A stretch of DNA of 64,000 nucleotides from Tropicibacter sp. Alg240-R139 (GCF_900537075.1 NZ_UNRA01000004.1:256572-320571), one strand, 5' to 3'. Positions 1 through 8,715 are shown, numbered from the stretch's first letter. The notes: generated from the sequence alone by a model not told the origin. Program-made: numbers and translations.

Positions 1-404
1 TGATCCATGGCCGGTTCTCGAACCCAAAGATTGTCGATACAACCCGGCGGGTAGCATTTGATGGCTCGTCTCGCCATGCTGGTTTTGTGATCCCGTCAAT
101 CCGTGATGGTCTGACGAATGGCACGCCAATCAAGGGGCTTGCCCTGATCGAAGCGGCCTGGGCGCGGATGTGCCAAGGCACCCGCGAGGATGGCAGCACA
201 ATCGAACCCAATGACCCATTCTGGGACGAATTGAGAACGAAAGCCAATCAAGCGCGCGAAAACCCACGTGTATGGCTTGAGATGCGCCAGATCTACGGAG
301 ACCTGGCAGATCAGCCTCAATTTTCGGACAACTTCACAAAGTGGCTAAACTTGATCTGGGACGAAGGGCTTGAAACAGCGATCGCAACTTACCTCGCCCA
401 GTGA
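1..404 (+). CDS. mannitol dehydrogenase family protein, C-terminal part
   Basis: The reading frame is already open at base 3 and ends at the TGA before 405, so this is the last 133 or so codons of a gene that begins outside the window. The opening residues (RFSNPKIVDTTRR, then VIPSIRDGL and G-x-P-I-K-G-L-A-L) match the C-terminal helical domain of polyol-specific long-chain dehydrogenases such as mannitol 2-dehydrogenase and fructuronate reductase. These enzymes oxidise mannitol or a related polyol to a ketose with NAD. The fructokinase gene begins 71 bases downstream on the same strand, which suits a pathway from mannitol to fructose to fructose-6-phosphate. The NAD-binding half and the catalytic Lys are not in the window, so the exact substrate cannot be settled. 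Confidence 0.85.
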   Translation, partial: IHGRFSNPKIVDTTRRVAFDGSSRHAGFVIPSIRDGLTNGTPIKGLALIEAAWARMCQGTREDGSTIEPNDPFWDELRTKANQARENPRVWLEMRQIYGDLADQPQFSDNFTKWLNLIWDEGLETAIATYLAQ

Positions 405-475
405 GAATTGCCAAAATTTGGAATAACCATGTGTGCAACACGATTCAGTATCTTAGCCTTTGTTGAGGGAAGCCA

Positions 476-1402
476 ATGATCCTGTGCTGCGGTGAAGCTC
501 TCATCGACATGATCCCCGAGCCAACGCTTGGGGGTTCGGATGGCTATGTACCGCGATCGGGTGGCGCGATATTCAACACGGCAATTGGGTTGGGGCGGCT
601 TGGCTGCCGAACGGGCCTATTGAGCGGGATTTCAACTGATATGTTCGGTCATCAGCTTATGGCCGACTTGCGCGCAAGTAACGTCGAAACGCACTGGGTT
701 ATACGATCAGAGCGCCCTACGACTTTGGCCTTTGTTAAACTGTCTGAAGGTCACGCGTCGTATTCATTTTTTGACGAGAACTCGGCCGGGCGGATGATCG
801 CAACCGATGATTTACCTGGCAATGTGGGCGATGTTTCCGCTCTTTACTTTGGGGGCATCAGTTTAGCCTGTGATCCGGGGGCTGAAACATACATGCAGTT
901 TGCGCAAATGCACGCAGGAAATTGTGTTGTGATGGTCGATCCCAACATTCGACCCAGCTTTGTCACCGATGAGCCGAATTTCAGAAACCGCATCGAACGG
1001 ATGCTCAAGCTGGCGGATATCGTAAAGGTGTCCGACGAAGATCTGAACTGGATCATTCCAACAACCGATGCGCTTGAAACGAAAGTTGCCCAACTATGCT
1101 CGCTTGGTCCCTCTGTCGTGATCTTGACGCGCGGCAGCTCGGGTGCCCAGGCATGGCTGCCGGACGGGCAATCTGTTTTTGTTGCCAGTCGAAAAGTCAA
1201 TGTCGTCGACACCGTTGGCGCAGGCGACACGTTCAATGCCGGTGTGCTTGCAGGACTGTCCGAGGCAGGCGTGTTAACCAAATCTGCAATGCAAACGGTT
1301 TCAGTGCGGGTCATCGAGCGGGCAATTGAATTTGGCGCGCAGGTTGCAGCAATCAATGTAAGCCGGGCCGGCGCAAATCCGCCATGGCGTGATGAGCTTT
1401 GA
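476..1402 (+). CDS. fructokinase, PfkB family
   Basis: A 308-residue sugar kinase of the ribokinase/PfkB family, probably phosphorylating fructose in the cytoplasm. The N-terminus (ILCCGEALIDMIP) and the Gly-rich stretch PRSGGAIFNTAIGLGRLG are the first PfkB signature. The C-terminal DTVGAGDTFNAGVL is the second signature and holds the catalytic Asp and the anion hole. The length is normal for the family. It follows a polyol dehydrogenase on the same strand with no clear terminator between them, so the two probably belong to one polyol-use operon. Fructose is inferred from that neighbour; 2-keto-3-deoxygluconate kinases look similar and cannot be excluded. Confidence 0.88.
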   Translation: MILCCGEALIDMIPEPTLGGSDGYVPRSGGAIFNTAIGLGRLGCRTGLLSGISTDMFGHQLMADLRASNVETHWVIRSERPTTLAFVKLSEGHASYSFFDENSAGRMIATDDLPGNVGDVSALYFGGISLACDPGAETYMQFAQMHAGNCVVMVDPNIRPSFVTDEPNFRNRIERMLKLADIVKVSDEDLNWIIPTTDALETKVAQLCSLGPSVVILTRGSSGAQAWLPDGQSVFVASRKVNVVDTVGAGDTFNAGVLAGLSEAGVLTKSAMQTVSVRVIERAIEFGAQVAAINVSRAGANPPWRDEL

Positions 1403-1715
1403 CGACGCCAAGAGTCCGTGTAGCTCGGAACTGCCGATCTTCAGTGCCAGCAAGGACCAGGACATAGTGTTAAGTCGACGTCCGCCTCCAACATCTTAAA
1501 ATGACAGCCCCGCTAGTACGCCCGCAATGTAAACCTGTCTTGTCCGCTCTTTCGCATCTCCGCCATTCATGCAACTCGCAGCATTGTCCCATTGGGGCTC
1601 TGACCAGACCTCGGATGCGACGCAGCATTCTGGGATATATTGCCTCGGTCACCTGAGGTGCCCTTAGGTTGATAGACGCCTTGCTTGGAAATTTTGGAAC
1701 CAAAGAGAGACGGAT
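1403..1715. other. non-coding stretch before mobile-element remnant
   Basis: No gene is supported here. The open frames on the minus strand are not protein-like. The last 70 bases lead into an IS3-type OrfA start, so part of this stretch may be the 5' end of an insertion sequence. No terminal inverted repeat could be identified with confidence. Confidence 0.5.
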
Positions 1716-1900
1716 ATGAACAAGGGCATTCGGTTTACCGATGAGTTTAAGCAGGACGCTGTGGCGCAGATTTTCGAGAAGACTGGCAACCTGAGCACGG
1801 TCCAACTGCTGCTCGGTCCCACGAAGATGGATAGCACCGTCCGGTTTCTCGGAGTTGAATAGGAAGATGCCTTGGCTATCGCAGACCTGAATTATCAGTA
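1716..1900 (+). pseudogene. chimeric remnant: IS3 OrfA start joined to tyrosine integrase end
   Basis: An ATG opens a 48-codon frame. Its first 18 residues (MNKGIRFTDEFKQDAVAQ) read as the start of an IS3-family OrfA transposase. The frame then changes without a break into the C-terminal end of a tyrosine recombinase: TGNLSTVQLLLGPTKMD, then STVRFLGVE, a TAG stop at 1860-1862, and EDALAIAD in the same frame. In intact relatives known to me the corresponding motifs are LLGHTK and VRYLG. Here the conserved His is Pro and the Tyr nucleophile is Phe, so no activity is possible. This is debris from two mobile elements, not a gene. Confidence 0.65.
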
Positions 1901-1928
1901 TTTTTACTCGGGTCTGCAACGAATTTTC

Positions 1929-2321
1929 TTACTCTGGCCGCTTCCAGTTCTGACCGTCGCAGAAACCAGAAACACAGCCTTCTACTCTGATAGCAGTTTT
2001 GCCCAGTGTAACGCGTGCGTCGTAGTCAGCGTCAGTTAGAACGTCATAAACCGTTCCGTTTTCCCAGCGGTTTTCCTCGACACGTTCCATGTCCCAGAAA
2101 ATGGCGCGCCCGATCAGTTCCTGTGCTGCCGGATTGTCCGAATTTACAACTTCGGTCACTGTGCTGCACAGGTTTTCGTCGGCATCTTGGCATGGGTGGA
2201 TGTCCACCAACAAATGAGCACCAGTGTCATCCGTGATCGTGCGCCAGATGCCGTATGGTTCGTTGGCGAGAGCCGGTCCAGCGAGCATCAGCGCCACAGC
2301 GCCGACATACAGTTTTTTCAT
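1929..2321 (-). CDS. DUF2147-like secreted protein
   Basis: A 130-residue protein with a signal peptide (Lys-Lys at residues 2-3, hydrophobic core, ALA cleavage site near residue 19). The mature part has the features of the DUF2147 family: GIWRT near the start, a short Cys-containing strand (IHPCQDADENLC), W-x-N-G-x-V-Y-D-V, and a C-terminal G-C-V-S-G-F-C-D-G-Q-N-W segment. It is probably a small periplasmic beta-barrel or lipocalin-like protein of unknown role. The four cysteines could form two disulfides. A strong purine-rich ribosome site (GAGGAGGAGATC on the minus strand) precedes the ATG. It lies just downstream of the large fusion gene on the same strand, 55 bases away, and may be read from the same message. 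Confidence 0.8.
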   Translation of the reverse strand: MKKLYVGAVALMLAGPALANEPYGIWRTITDDTGAHLLVDIHPCQDADENLCSTVTEVVNSDNPAAQELIGRAIFWDMERVEENRWENGTVYDVLTDADYDARVTLGKTAIRVEGCVSGFCDGQNWKRPE

Positions 2322-2376
2322 GATCTCCTCCTCTTGGATCTGAGTGTTCTGTGAGTGATGGGCTTAAGGGGCCACG

Positions 2377-5300
2377 TCATTCTGCAGCCTTTCGCCCTTG
2401 TGTACCGGCCAGCGTTCCTAAACGTGCGGCAATGTCGTGCAAGGCCTCAGCGGCGTCCGGAACGATACCGGCCCAGCTTTTGAACCCGTGGATCAGGCTG
2501 CTGTATTCGACATAATCAACCGGTACGCCCGCATCCCTTAGCGCGGTGGCAAATTCCTGTCCTGCGTCACGCAACGGATCAAAACCTGCGGTCGCAATCA
2601 ACGCAGGCGGCAGGTTTGCATGACTGTCCGCCTTTAGTGGTGAAATTCGCGGATCATCCCAATCAACGCCCTCGGGGATGTAGTGGCGCGCAAACCAATC
2701 CTGCAACGTGGCATCCAACCCGAACCCTTCGGCAAACTCGATGGACGATGGCGTTTCATGCCCCGCAGCGACCGAAGGATAGATCAACGCGCTCCAGGCA
2801 CATTGCGGACCGCCTGCGTCGCGCAACAACTGAGCAGTGACGGCCGCCAGATTGGCGCCTGCGGAATCACCTCCTACGCCTATGCGCGTCGCATCCAGCC
2901 CAAGCGCGGCTGCGTTCCGAACCACCCAGAGATATGCGTCTTGGGCATCCTCGACAGGCGCGGGGAATTGGAACTCGGGTGCGCGGCGGTAGTCGACAGA
3001 AACCAGTGTTACACCGCTGCCCGCAGCAAGGGCGCGGCAGGCATTGTCATGTGTGTCCAAATCCCCGATCACCCATCCGCCGCCGTGGAAATAGACCATT
3101 CCAGCCTCTTCCGAACCCGCTTTGTCTGGCCTGTAGACGCGATAGTTCAAGGTTCTGCCGTCAAGTTCCATAGTCCCGTTTTCAACCGCGCATACGATCG
3201 AGATCGGAGCTTCCAATCTTTCGACCATCGCCGAAAACAGCACGCGGGCGTCCACGGCGGACATCTCGTGCATCTTGGGCCCATTCTTGGCGTCCGGCGA
3301 TGACAAGATTGCCCCGATTGTGGAATCCAGTTTACGTGCCAGTGCCAGGTCTTTGTTTACTTGTCTTCTGGGTGTCCAGTTGTGGGGCGGTTTGCCCTTG
3401 TTGGCGGTGAGTTTGGTCAGAACAAACTCTGCTTCATCCACATGGCTCATCTGGTTCGCGAAATCCTGTGCGTTGCCCGGGTAAAGCGTTTCGATGCGGC
3501 CGTTTGATCCGATGTACCAGCTGTCACACCCGGACGCCCAAACGGTGTTGTCCAATTGCGATTGCATCGCGTCACCGAACCCAAGACACGTCTCTTTGCT
3601 CACGGACACCAGGCGATCTCGCCCGGCCAGTTTGATAACGTCAACGATCCAATCCACCGATTGTTCGATCAGATACACAACCGAAGTTGTGCCTACTCCG
3701 GAGTTGGGGCCGGTCACCAAGAAATAGTTCGGCAAGTCCGGAACCATGCTGGATTTATAGGCGTCTGCGCGGGTCTGCCAGATGTCATCCAAAGAACGGC
3801 CACGTTGGCCGGTTACACGGAATGCTGACCTCTGCCCCTCGATGTCAAACCCGGTCGCATAGATGATTGCATCCACCTGCGTCAGTGTCTCTTTGGAGAT
3901 GACACCAGTCGGTTCAATTGCCGTGATCGGCGCTGTTTCCAACGCGACGTTGGAGCGATTGAGCGTTGGCAGGAAATCGTCCGATATCAGGATGCGTTTA
4001 CATCCAAGTTCGTAGTCCGGCATCAGCTTTTCAGCAAGGTCAGGATCGTCGATCTGCGACCGCATGTGAGCCTTGATTTCAGCCTCGGCAACCCTTCGGA
4101 TCGCGGGGCTCACGACGATCGGGTAAAGCCGGGTGTCCTTGTCTTTGAACTGTTCATCCCGAACCGCCTGCATTTGGGCGAGATCTCGGCGGAAGCTGTG
4201 TTTTTGCTCGTCGGAATAGGCAAAATCCTGACGCGCTGCGATATAGTTGGGCGTGCGCTGAAATAGTGTGACTTGCGCTGCGGTTTTCGCCAGTTGGGGA
4301 ACTGCTTGGATCGCGCTTGCCGCGCTGCCAATAACAGCGATGCGTTTGCCGGACGGGTCGAAACCCTCGTCCCATTCTGCTGTATGCATTTCTATGCCGT
4401 CAAAATTCTCGCGCCCCGGCAATTCGGGAATGAACGGCTTGTGCAACCCGCCAGCCCCGTTCACGACAAAGCGCGTGCGAACTTCGGAACCGTCTGCAAA
4501 AAGCACGATCCACAGTGAGCTGGATTCGTCGAATTGAAGGTCCGTTATCTCGCAATTCAGGCTTATCCGGTCCCGCACGCTATATTTGTCGGCGCAATGC
4601 GCGATATAGGACTGAATCTCTTGTTGGGGCGCGTAAAACCGGCTCCAGTCGGGGTTCATCTCGAAAGAGTAACAATAGAAATGCGAGGGGATGTCACAGG
4701 CGGCCCCAGGATAACGGTTGTGCCACCAAGTCCCACCAATGCCACTGCTTTTTTCAAAGACACGAAAGTTAACGATGCCACTTTCCTGCAGTTTGATTGC
4801 CGCGCAGACACCGGAAAATCCAGCACCGATAACTGCCACATCCAACGGTTCCTGTCCGCTGGCAATCGCATGCTCAAGCGCATAATCTTCAATGCTGGTG
4901 CTTGCTTGCAAACCAGTCTCTATTTCGGCGAACCGGCCAGCAACAAAAGGCGCAAGATCGGCTTGAGTGAAAATGTAAAACCGGCCCTTGCCGATTTGAT
5001 CCAGGGTCCATTCCGCGACCACGTCGGGTTCTAATCCCGCGTCGATTGCGGCTGCCACCTGCCGATCCTGATCCGTTTCTTCGCGTGTGGCATCACCTTC
5101 TTTGTTCGAAGGACTCTCTTGGGCGCTTTTGTGAATGTCCGTGCGTACCCAGCCGGGGCACAAAAGGCCAACACCAATATCTGTCGATGCAAATTCCTGG
5201 CGTAGCGCTTCGCTATAGCCTACAAGACCAAACTTGGAGGCATTGTAAGGGCCACCACCGGGCAAAGCGAGATGCCCAGCCATGGACGCTGTATTCAGGA

Positions 5301-5709
5301 TAAAGCCACCCTCGTTTTGCGCTTTGAAAACGGGGACGAACACTTCGGTACAATGTACCGCGCCCATCAAGTTGATACCAAGAATCCAATTCCAGTCTTT
5401 TATGGGAATTGTTCCTGTCTGCCCCCCCAAGGACACACCGGCATTGTTGGCAAGAAAATGAACCTTGCCGAACCGCGCAAGGGTGGCTTCGGCGGCCCGG
5501 CCTACCGAAGCCGGGTCCGAGACATCACATTCTACCCACGCAGCATCAATGCCTTCGCTGCAAAGCATGGCACAACTTGCAATCAGTTTGTCGCCGTCAA
5601 TATCCGTGAGCATGACGCGCATGCCGCGCCGACCCAGCGATTTGGAAATTGCCAAACCGATGCCATTCGCGGCTCCCGTGACAAATGCGATTTTACCTTC
5701 GAATTCCAT
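2377..5709 (-). CDS. three-domain fusion: SDR dehydrogenase, Baeyer-Villiger monooxygenase, esterase
   Basis: A single 1110-residue frame holds three complete enzymes. Residues 1-285 are a short-chain dehydrogenase: TGAANGIG at 11-18, NNAG at 88-91, and Ser142, Tyr155 and Lys159 as the catalytic set. Residues 289-790 are a type I Baeyer-Villiger monooxygenase: GAGFSG at 295-300 for FAD, GGTWWHNRYPGAACD at 325-339, the fingerprint F436-x-G-x3-H442-x3-W446-D447, and a second nucleotide fold GSAASA at 461-466. Residues 815-1105 are a hormone-sensitive-lipase-type hydrolase: HGGGW at 875-879 (oxyanion hole), GDSAG with Ser949, Asp1044 and His1074. All catalytic residues are present. Read in order, the domains would turn a secondary alcohol into a ketone, then an ester or lactone, then a hydroxy acid or an acid plus alcohol. 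A LysR gene is divergent and a symporter gene lies beyond it. The substrate is unknown; a cyclic, terpenoid or steroid-like alcohol is a guess. Confidence 0.92.
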   Translation of the reverse strand: MEFEGKIAFVTGAANGIGLAISKSLGRRGMRVMLTDIDGDKLIASCAMLCSEGIDAAWVECDVSDPASVGRAAEATLARFGKVHFLANNAGVSLGGQTGTIPIKDWNWILGINLMGAVHCTEVFVPVFKAQNEGGFILNTASMAGHLALPGGGPYNASKFGLVGYSEALRQEFASTDIGVGLLCPGWVRTDIHKSAQESPSNKEGDATREETDQDRQVAAAIDAGLEPDVVAEWTLDQIGKGRFYIFTQADLAPFVAGRFAEIETGLQASTSIEDYALEHAIASGQEPLDVAVIGAGFSGVCAAIKLQESGIVNFRVFEKSSGIGGTWWHNRYPGAACDIPSHFYCYSFEMNPDWSRFYAPQQEIQSYIAHCADKYSVRDRISLNCEITDLQFDESSSLWIVLFADGSEVRTRFVVNGAGGLHKPFIPELPGRENFDGIEMHTAEWDEGFDPSGKRIAVIGSAASAIQAVPQLAKTAAQVTLFQRTPNYIAARQDFAYSDEQKHSFRRDLAQMQAVRDEQFKDKDTRLYPIVVSPAIRRVAEAEIKAHMRSQIDDPDLAEKLMPDYELGCKRILISDDFLPTLNRSNVALETAPITAIEPTGVISKETLTQVDAIIYATGFDIEGQRSAFRVTGQRGRSLDDIWQTRADAYKSSMVPDLPNYFLVTGPNSGVGTTSVVYLIEQSVDWIVDVIKLAGRDRLVSVSKETCLGFGDAMQSQLDNTVWASGCDSWYIGSNGRIETLYPGNAQDFANQMSHVDEAEFVLTKLTANKGKPPHNWTPRRQVNKDLALARKLDSTIGAILSSPDAKNGPKMHEMSAVDARVLFSAMVERLEAPISIVCAVENGTMELDGRTLNYRVYRPDKAGSEEAGMVYFHGGGWVIGDLDTHDNACRALAAGSGVTLVSVDYRRAPEFQFPAPVEDAQDAYLWVVRNAAALGLDATRIGVGGDSAGANLAAVTAQLLRDAGGPQCAWSALIYPSVAAGHETPSSIEFAEGFGLDATLQDWFARHYIPEGVDWDDPRISPLKADSHANLPPALIATAGFDPLRDAGQEFATALRDAGVPVDYVEYSSLIHGFKSWAGIVPDAAEALHDIAARLGTLAGTQGRKAAE

Positions 5710-5757
5710 GCATCATCCTCAACTCACAATTCAAAGTTTGACCTGCTAACCTTATTT

Positions 5758-5782
5758 GTAAACACTGTAAGTATTGCTTACA
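5758..5782. promoter_or_regulatory. LysR operator-like box, copy 1
   Basis: The pattern is GTAAAC-N3-GTAAG-N2-TTG-CTTAC, with a perfect inner inverted repeat TGTAAG-N5-CTTACA at 5766-5782. It lies 49 bases upstream of the fusion gene start and 12 bases before the LysR start, in the divergent promoter region. The same pattern recurs at 8180-8203 before the symporter gene. Position and symmetry suit the binding site of the adjacent LysR protein; binding itself is inferred. Confidence 0.7.
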
Positions 5783-5793
5783 GAGGACTCGAA

Positions 5794-6741
5794 ATGGATG
5801 GTCTTAACTCTCTCAGGCAGCTCGTCGCGCTTGGTGACACTGGCAATTTTCGTTTGGCTGGTGAGGCTTTAGGTGTTTCCCATTCGGCCGTGAGCCAAAC
5901 AATACGCAAGCTTGAAGATAACTACGGTGTCGAGCTGTTTGATCGGACCCGAGGGCGCACAGTGCCCACGGCTTTTGGCGAAAGACTGATCGAATCGGCG
6001 AGACGTTCATTGAACGACATGGAAACTGCGGCGCGCGATCTGCAACTTATGGAAAGCCATCAAGGCGGCAGGCTGGTCATCGGAGTGGACCCCGCGGTCA
6101 GCGAAAGCCTGCTTTCTTTGCCTCTTGCGAAGATGATGAACAAATATCCATCGTTGCAATTTACCGTCCTCGCGTGCAATCGCGCCCGTTGGGAAAAGCG
6201 CCTGCGCAACCGCGAAATCGACATGTATCTTGGCCTGCAACCGGATCGCGAGGAGGAGGTGTTGAGCTATCGCAAACTTGTTCTTCAACCACCTGAGTTG
6301 TTTTGCCGAGCTGATCACGATCTGCTGTCGAAACCACGTATTCTCATCCATGAACTGCGGCATATGTCGGTGATAGGTGGGGATGTTCCTGACTGGTTCC
6401 TGTGGCGTATTCTTGATGCGTATCCCGATGCATTCTCGGGCCTTCAAGACCTGCGCGGTACGTTTCTGACCTCGCAGGATTTCGGCTTGCTGCGTCAGCT
6501 TTTGTTAAGGACCAACGCGTTGGCCATATTGCCCGAATTCGTTGTCCAGAAAGAGATCGCCAAGGGTCTTGTGCACAAGGTCGAAATCCAAGGGTGGCCG
6601 TTTAGCGAAGGCACCATATCGGGCGTTGCTGCATGGCTGCGTGAACGCCCACTGCCACCGGCGGCCAAACAGCTTTTGTCCCAAGTGCAGCGCATGTTGG
6701 ATCAATCCGTCTACCTGCGTCGCAACGGGAGTGAAGCCTAG
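5794..6741 (+). CDS. LysR-family transcriptional regulator
   Basis: A 315-residue regulator. Residues 1-62 are the winged helix-turn-helix (SLRQLVALGDTGNFRLAGEALGVSHSAVSQ, here broken by the recognition helix), followed by a linker helix and a periplasmic-binding-like effector domain (R-L-V-I-G-V-D-P-A near residue 93). The frame is open much further upstream, but this ATG has an AGAGGA ribosome site six bases before it and gives the normal LysR N-terminus. It is divergent from the fusion gene and shares an operator-like box with it; its last codon overlaps the symporter stop codon by four bases on the opposite strand. It probably controls both neighbours, with an intermediate of the fusion pathway as a plausible effector. 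Confidence 0.92.
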   Translation: MDGLNSLRQLVALGDTGNFRLAGEALGVSHSAVSQTIRKLEDNYGVELFDRTRGRTVPTAFGERLIESARRSLNDMETAARDLQLMESHQGGRLVIGVDPAVSESLLSLPLAKMMNKYPSLQFTVLACNRARWEKRLRNREIDMYLGLQPDREEEVLSYRKLVLQPPELFCRADHDLLSKPRILIHELRHMSVIGGDVPDWFLWRILDAYPDAFSGLQDLRGTFLTSQDFGLLRQLLLRTNALAILPEFVVQKEIAKGLVHKVEIQGWPFSEGTISGVAAWLRERPLPPAAKQLLSQVQRMLDQSVYLRRNGSEA

Positions 6742-8135
6742 CCTTTTCCAAGAGCTTGGAGGTTATCGCTATGTTCGGAACGGGTCAGTGTGAACCCCTT
6801 TAGCACCCAAACAGAGATCACGTAGAGCACCGCGATCAGGATGACGTAGGGGATGGCGATTGACTGCATCGTACTCTGGTCGATCAGCCTGCCACTTTGC
6901 GCTCCGAGGCTGAGCATAACGCCCGACACAAAGATTCCGAGACCCGTCACGACCTTGCGCGTGAAGGAAAACGCTGCAAAATACATGCCTTCCGCGCGGT
7001 GACCGGTGCGGATTTGATCGACTTCCACAAGATCAATTGTCATCGAAAACTTCACAGCGCTCAGCAGAACCGTCACGGTTGTCGTCAGGAAAGTCAGGAT
7101 CGCGACCACGTAAAACAATTCCGAGCTGCGCGGCGCTGGAAGCAAGTCAAAGTATTTTCCAACAATCAGGGAAACGGACAACACCAGTGCCATCCAGCTT
7201 AGTGTGACAGCTACAGATTTCTTTTCAAAACCGCGCACGACAAATGCAGTGGACAGGTACGCGATGATCGCTGCAGGTACCATCGTCAATGTCACGAGGG
7301 CGATTTGGGTCGAACTTAGGCCGAAGTAAAAGATCCCGAAATAAAGTTGCAACGACATGGCAATGCCCGACACAAGGTTGGTGCACAGCGAAGCGAGAAA
7401 AACCGACCTAAAGGAACTGTCGGCAAAGATATGCCCCACATTCTTGAAGAACCGGAATCCGTAACCTTGGCTACTGGTGTCGGGGGTGCTGAAAACCTTG
7501 ATGGAACGGTGGGTTCCAACCGATGACATCAACATCGTCACCACCATGACAAGCGTGGCCCAGAAAGCGTATCGTGTATAACCCTCAGGGTTCAGAATGC
7601 CCGGATCATAATCCACCGAATCCGGCAAGAACACCTGATAGACAACCACCGCCATGAAGACCCCACCCAGCCAGCCGAACATAAGGCGCAAACCGGTGAT
7701 TGCCGTTCGTTTGTCGTAGTCATGAGAGATTTCACCGATCAACGCCGAGTTGGGGATCTCAAAGAAAGTAAGCGTCAGTCGAACCGCCACAGACATGAAT
7801 GTCAGATAGAGAAACAGCATGAACTCGCTGGTCTCGGGCGGAGTCCAAAGCAGGTAATAGGTGATCGCAATCGGTACAATTGAGGCATACATGAACGGAT
7901 GTCGTCGCCCCCACCGGGAAGTGCAACGATCTGACAAGTAACCGGCCCAGGGGTCTGAAACTGCGTCAACCAACATCGCAATCAACAAGGCGATCCCGAC
8001 CAGATACGCCGGAAGCCCTAGCACCTGGTTGAAGTAGATCATTAGGAATGTCGAGAACCCGTTGTCCTTGATCCCATAGGCAATCGATCCGATGCCGTAT
8101 GAAACAATACCTCCCAAACCCACTTTTTGCGTCAT
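6738..8135 (-). CDS. GPH-type (MelB-like) MFS symporter
   Basis: A 465-residue inner-membrane protein with about twelve membrane segments. The N-terminal half carries the glycoside-pentoside-hexuronide:cation symporter features: D-A-V-S-D-P-W-A-G-Y-L-S-D-R, where the two Asp residues align with the cation site, followed by RWGRRHPFMY. It is convergent with the LysR gene (four-base overlap of stops). Its promoter region carries the same box as the fusion gene, so it probably imports the substrate of the fusion enzyme or exports a product. The family usually moves sugars and glycosides, but some members sit in gene clusters for other compounds, so the substrate is open. Confidence 0.88.
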   Translation of the reverse strand: MTQKVGLGGIVSYGIGSIAYGIKDNGFSTFLMIYFNQVLGLPAYLVGIALLIAMLVDAVSDPWAGYLSDRCTSRWGRRHPFMYASIVPIAITYYLLWTPPETSEFMLFLYLTFMSVAVRLTLTFFEIPNSALIGEISHDYDKRTAITGLRLMFGWLGGVFMAVVVYQVFLPDSVDYDPGILNPEGYTRYAFWATLVMVVTMLMSSVGTHRSIKVFSTPDTSSQGYGFRFFKNVGHIFADSSFRSVFLASLCTNLVSGIAMSLQLYFGIFYFGLSSTQIALVTLTMVPAAIIAYLSTAFVVRGFEKKSVAVTLSWMALVLSVSLIVGKYFDLLPAPRSSELFYVVAILTFLTTTVTVLLSAVKFSMTIDLVEVDQIRTGHRAEGMYFAAFSFTRKVVTGLGIFVSGVMLSLGAQSGRLIDQSTMQSIAIPYVILIAVLYVISVWVLKGFTLTRSEHSDNLQALGKG

Positions 8136-8179
8136 GGCCGTTCCTCCCGGTCGCCATGATGTCCAAGGGGTAAATGTTC

Positions 8180-8203
8180 GTAAACTGCGTAAGGGTTGCT
8201 TAC
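8180..8203. promoter_or_regulatory. LysR operator-like box, copy 2
   Basis: GTAAAC-N3-GTAAG-N2-TTG-CTTAC, located 45 bases upstream of the symporter start. It matches the box at 5758-5781 at 19 of 24 positions, and all differences fall in the two spacers. Orientation relative to the controlled gene is the same in both cases. Confidence 0.68.
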
Positions 8204-8715
8204 TGGAGCGCAGGGACGGTGCGATAATGAACCTTATAACCAGAAAGCCTGCATCCTGACTGACTGCTTTCTTTGACGATCAGTTCTCATCATTTTGCGA
8301 AGAAGAGCGACTGCGCGCCTTCGAATTAAGCGCGAATTGCAGTGAACATCCACTTCCCACCCGACGGATCGACGCTTTCGATTGGACGAAAACTCTGCAA
8401 TCCAAATGTCCGCTTCCAAGCCGGAGACCGGAGTCACTAACACCCGCAGCGAACTTCCGCTGTCCGCCCGAGGAGCAAGAAAGCCATGTCTGCTTTGGAC
8501 TGAGAGCAGCCACTCCGGCGCCCGTGAGAATGACTGTTTCGTCCCGCATAACGGACAAACACAGCCGTTGGTCTTCTGGCTCGTTTTGACAAGGTTGCGT
8601 GTTGTGCAGCCGTTTTGAAGTGACGTGTCGCCCAGGTTTCTCTTTCAATGACGGTTCTTGCCAAGTCGCTCACCAACGGTCACACCGGGAGCTGTAAATC
8701 TGAAGAGGGTAGGCC
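8204..8715. other. gene-free stretch with repeat-like debris
   Basis: About 510 bases between the symporter promoter and the RarD-like gene. Open frames exist on both strands but none reads like a protein or has a convincing start. Imperfect recurrences of TGTCCGCTT-like words (near 8404, 8459 and 8486) suggest decayed repetitive DNA. A purine-rich ribosome site for the next gene (GAAGAGGG) lies at the right end. Confidence 0.45.

Noticed and set aside
1470-1919. 149-codon minus-strand frame
   Set aside because: It runs opposite the recognisable integrase and OrfA remnants and has no protein-like features.
5272-5793. Upstream extension of the LysR frame into the fusion gene
   Set aside because: It is antisense to the dehydrogenase domain. 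The start at 5794 has a ribosome site and the normal LysR N-terminus.
8280-8648. 122-codon minus-strand frame in the gap before the RarD-like gene
   Set aside because: No ribosome site or domain; the words in the region look like decayed repeats.
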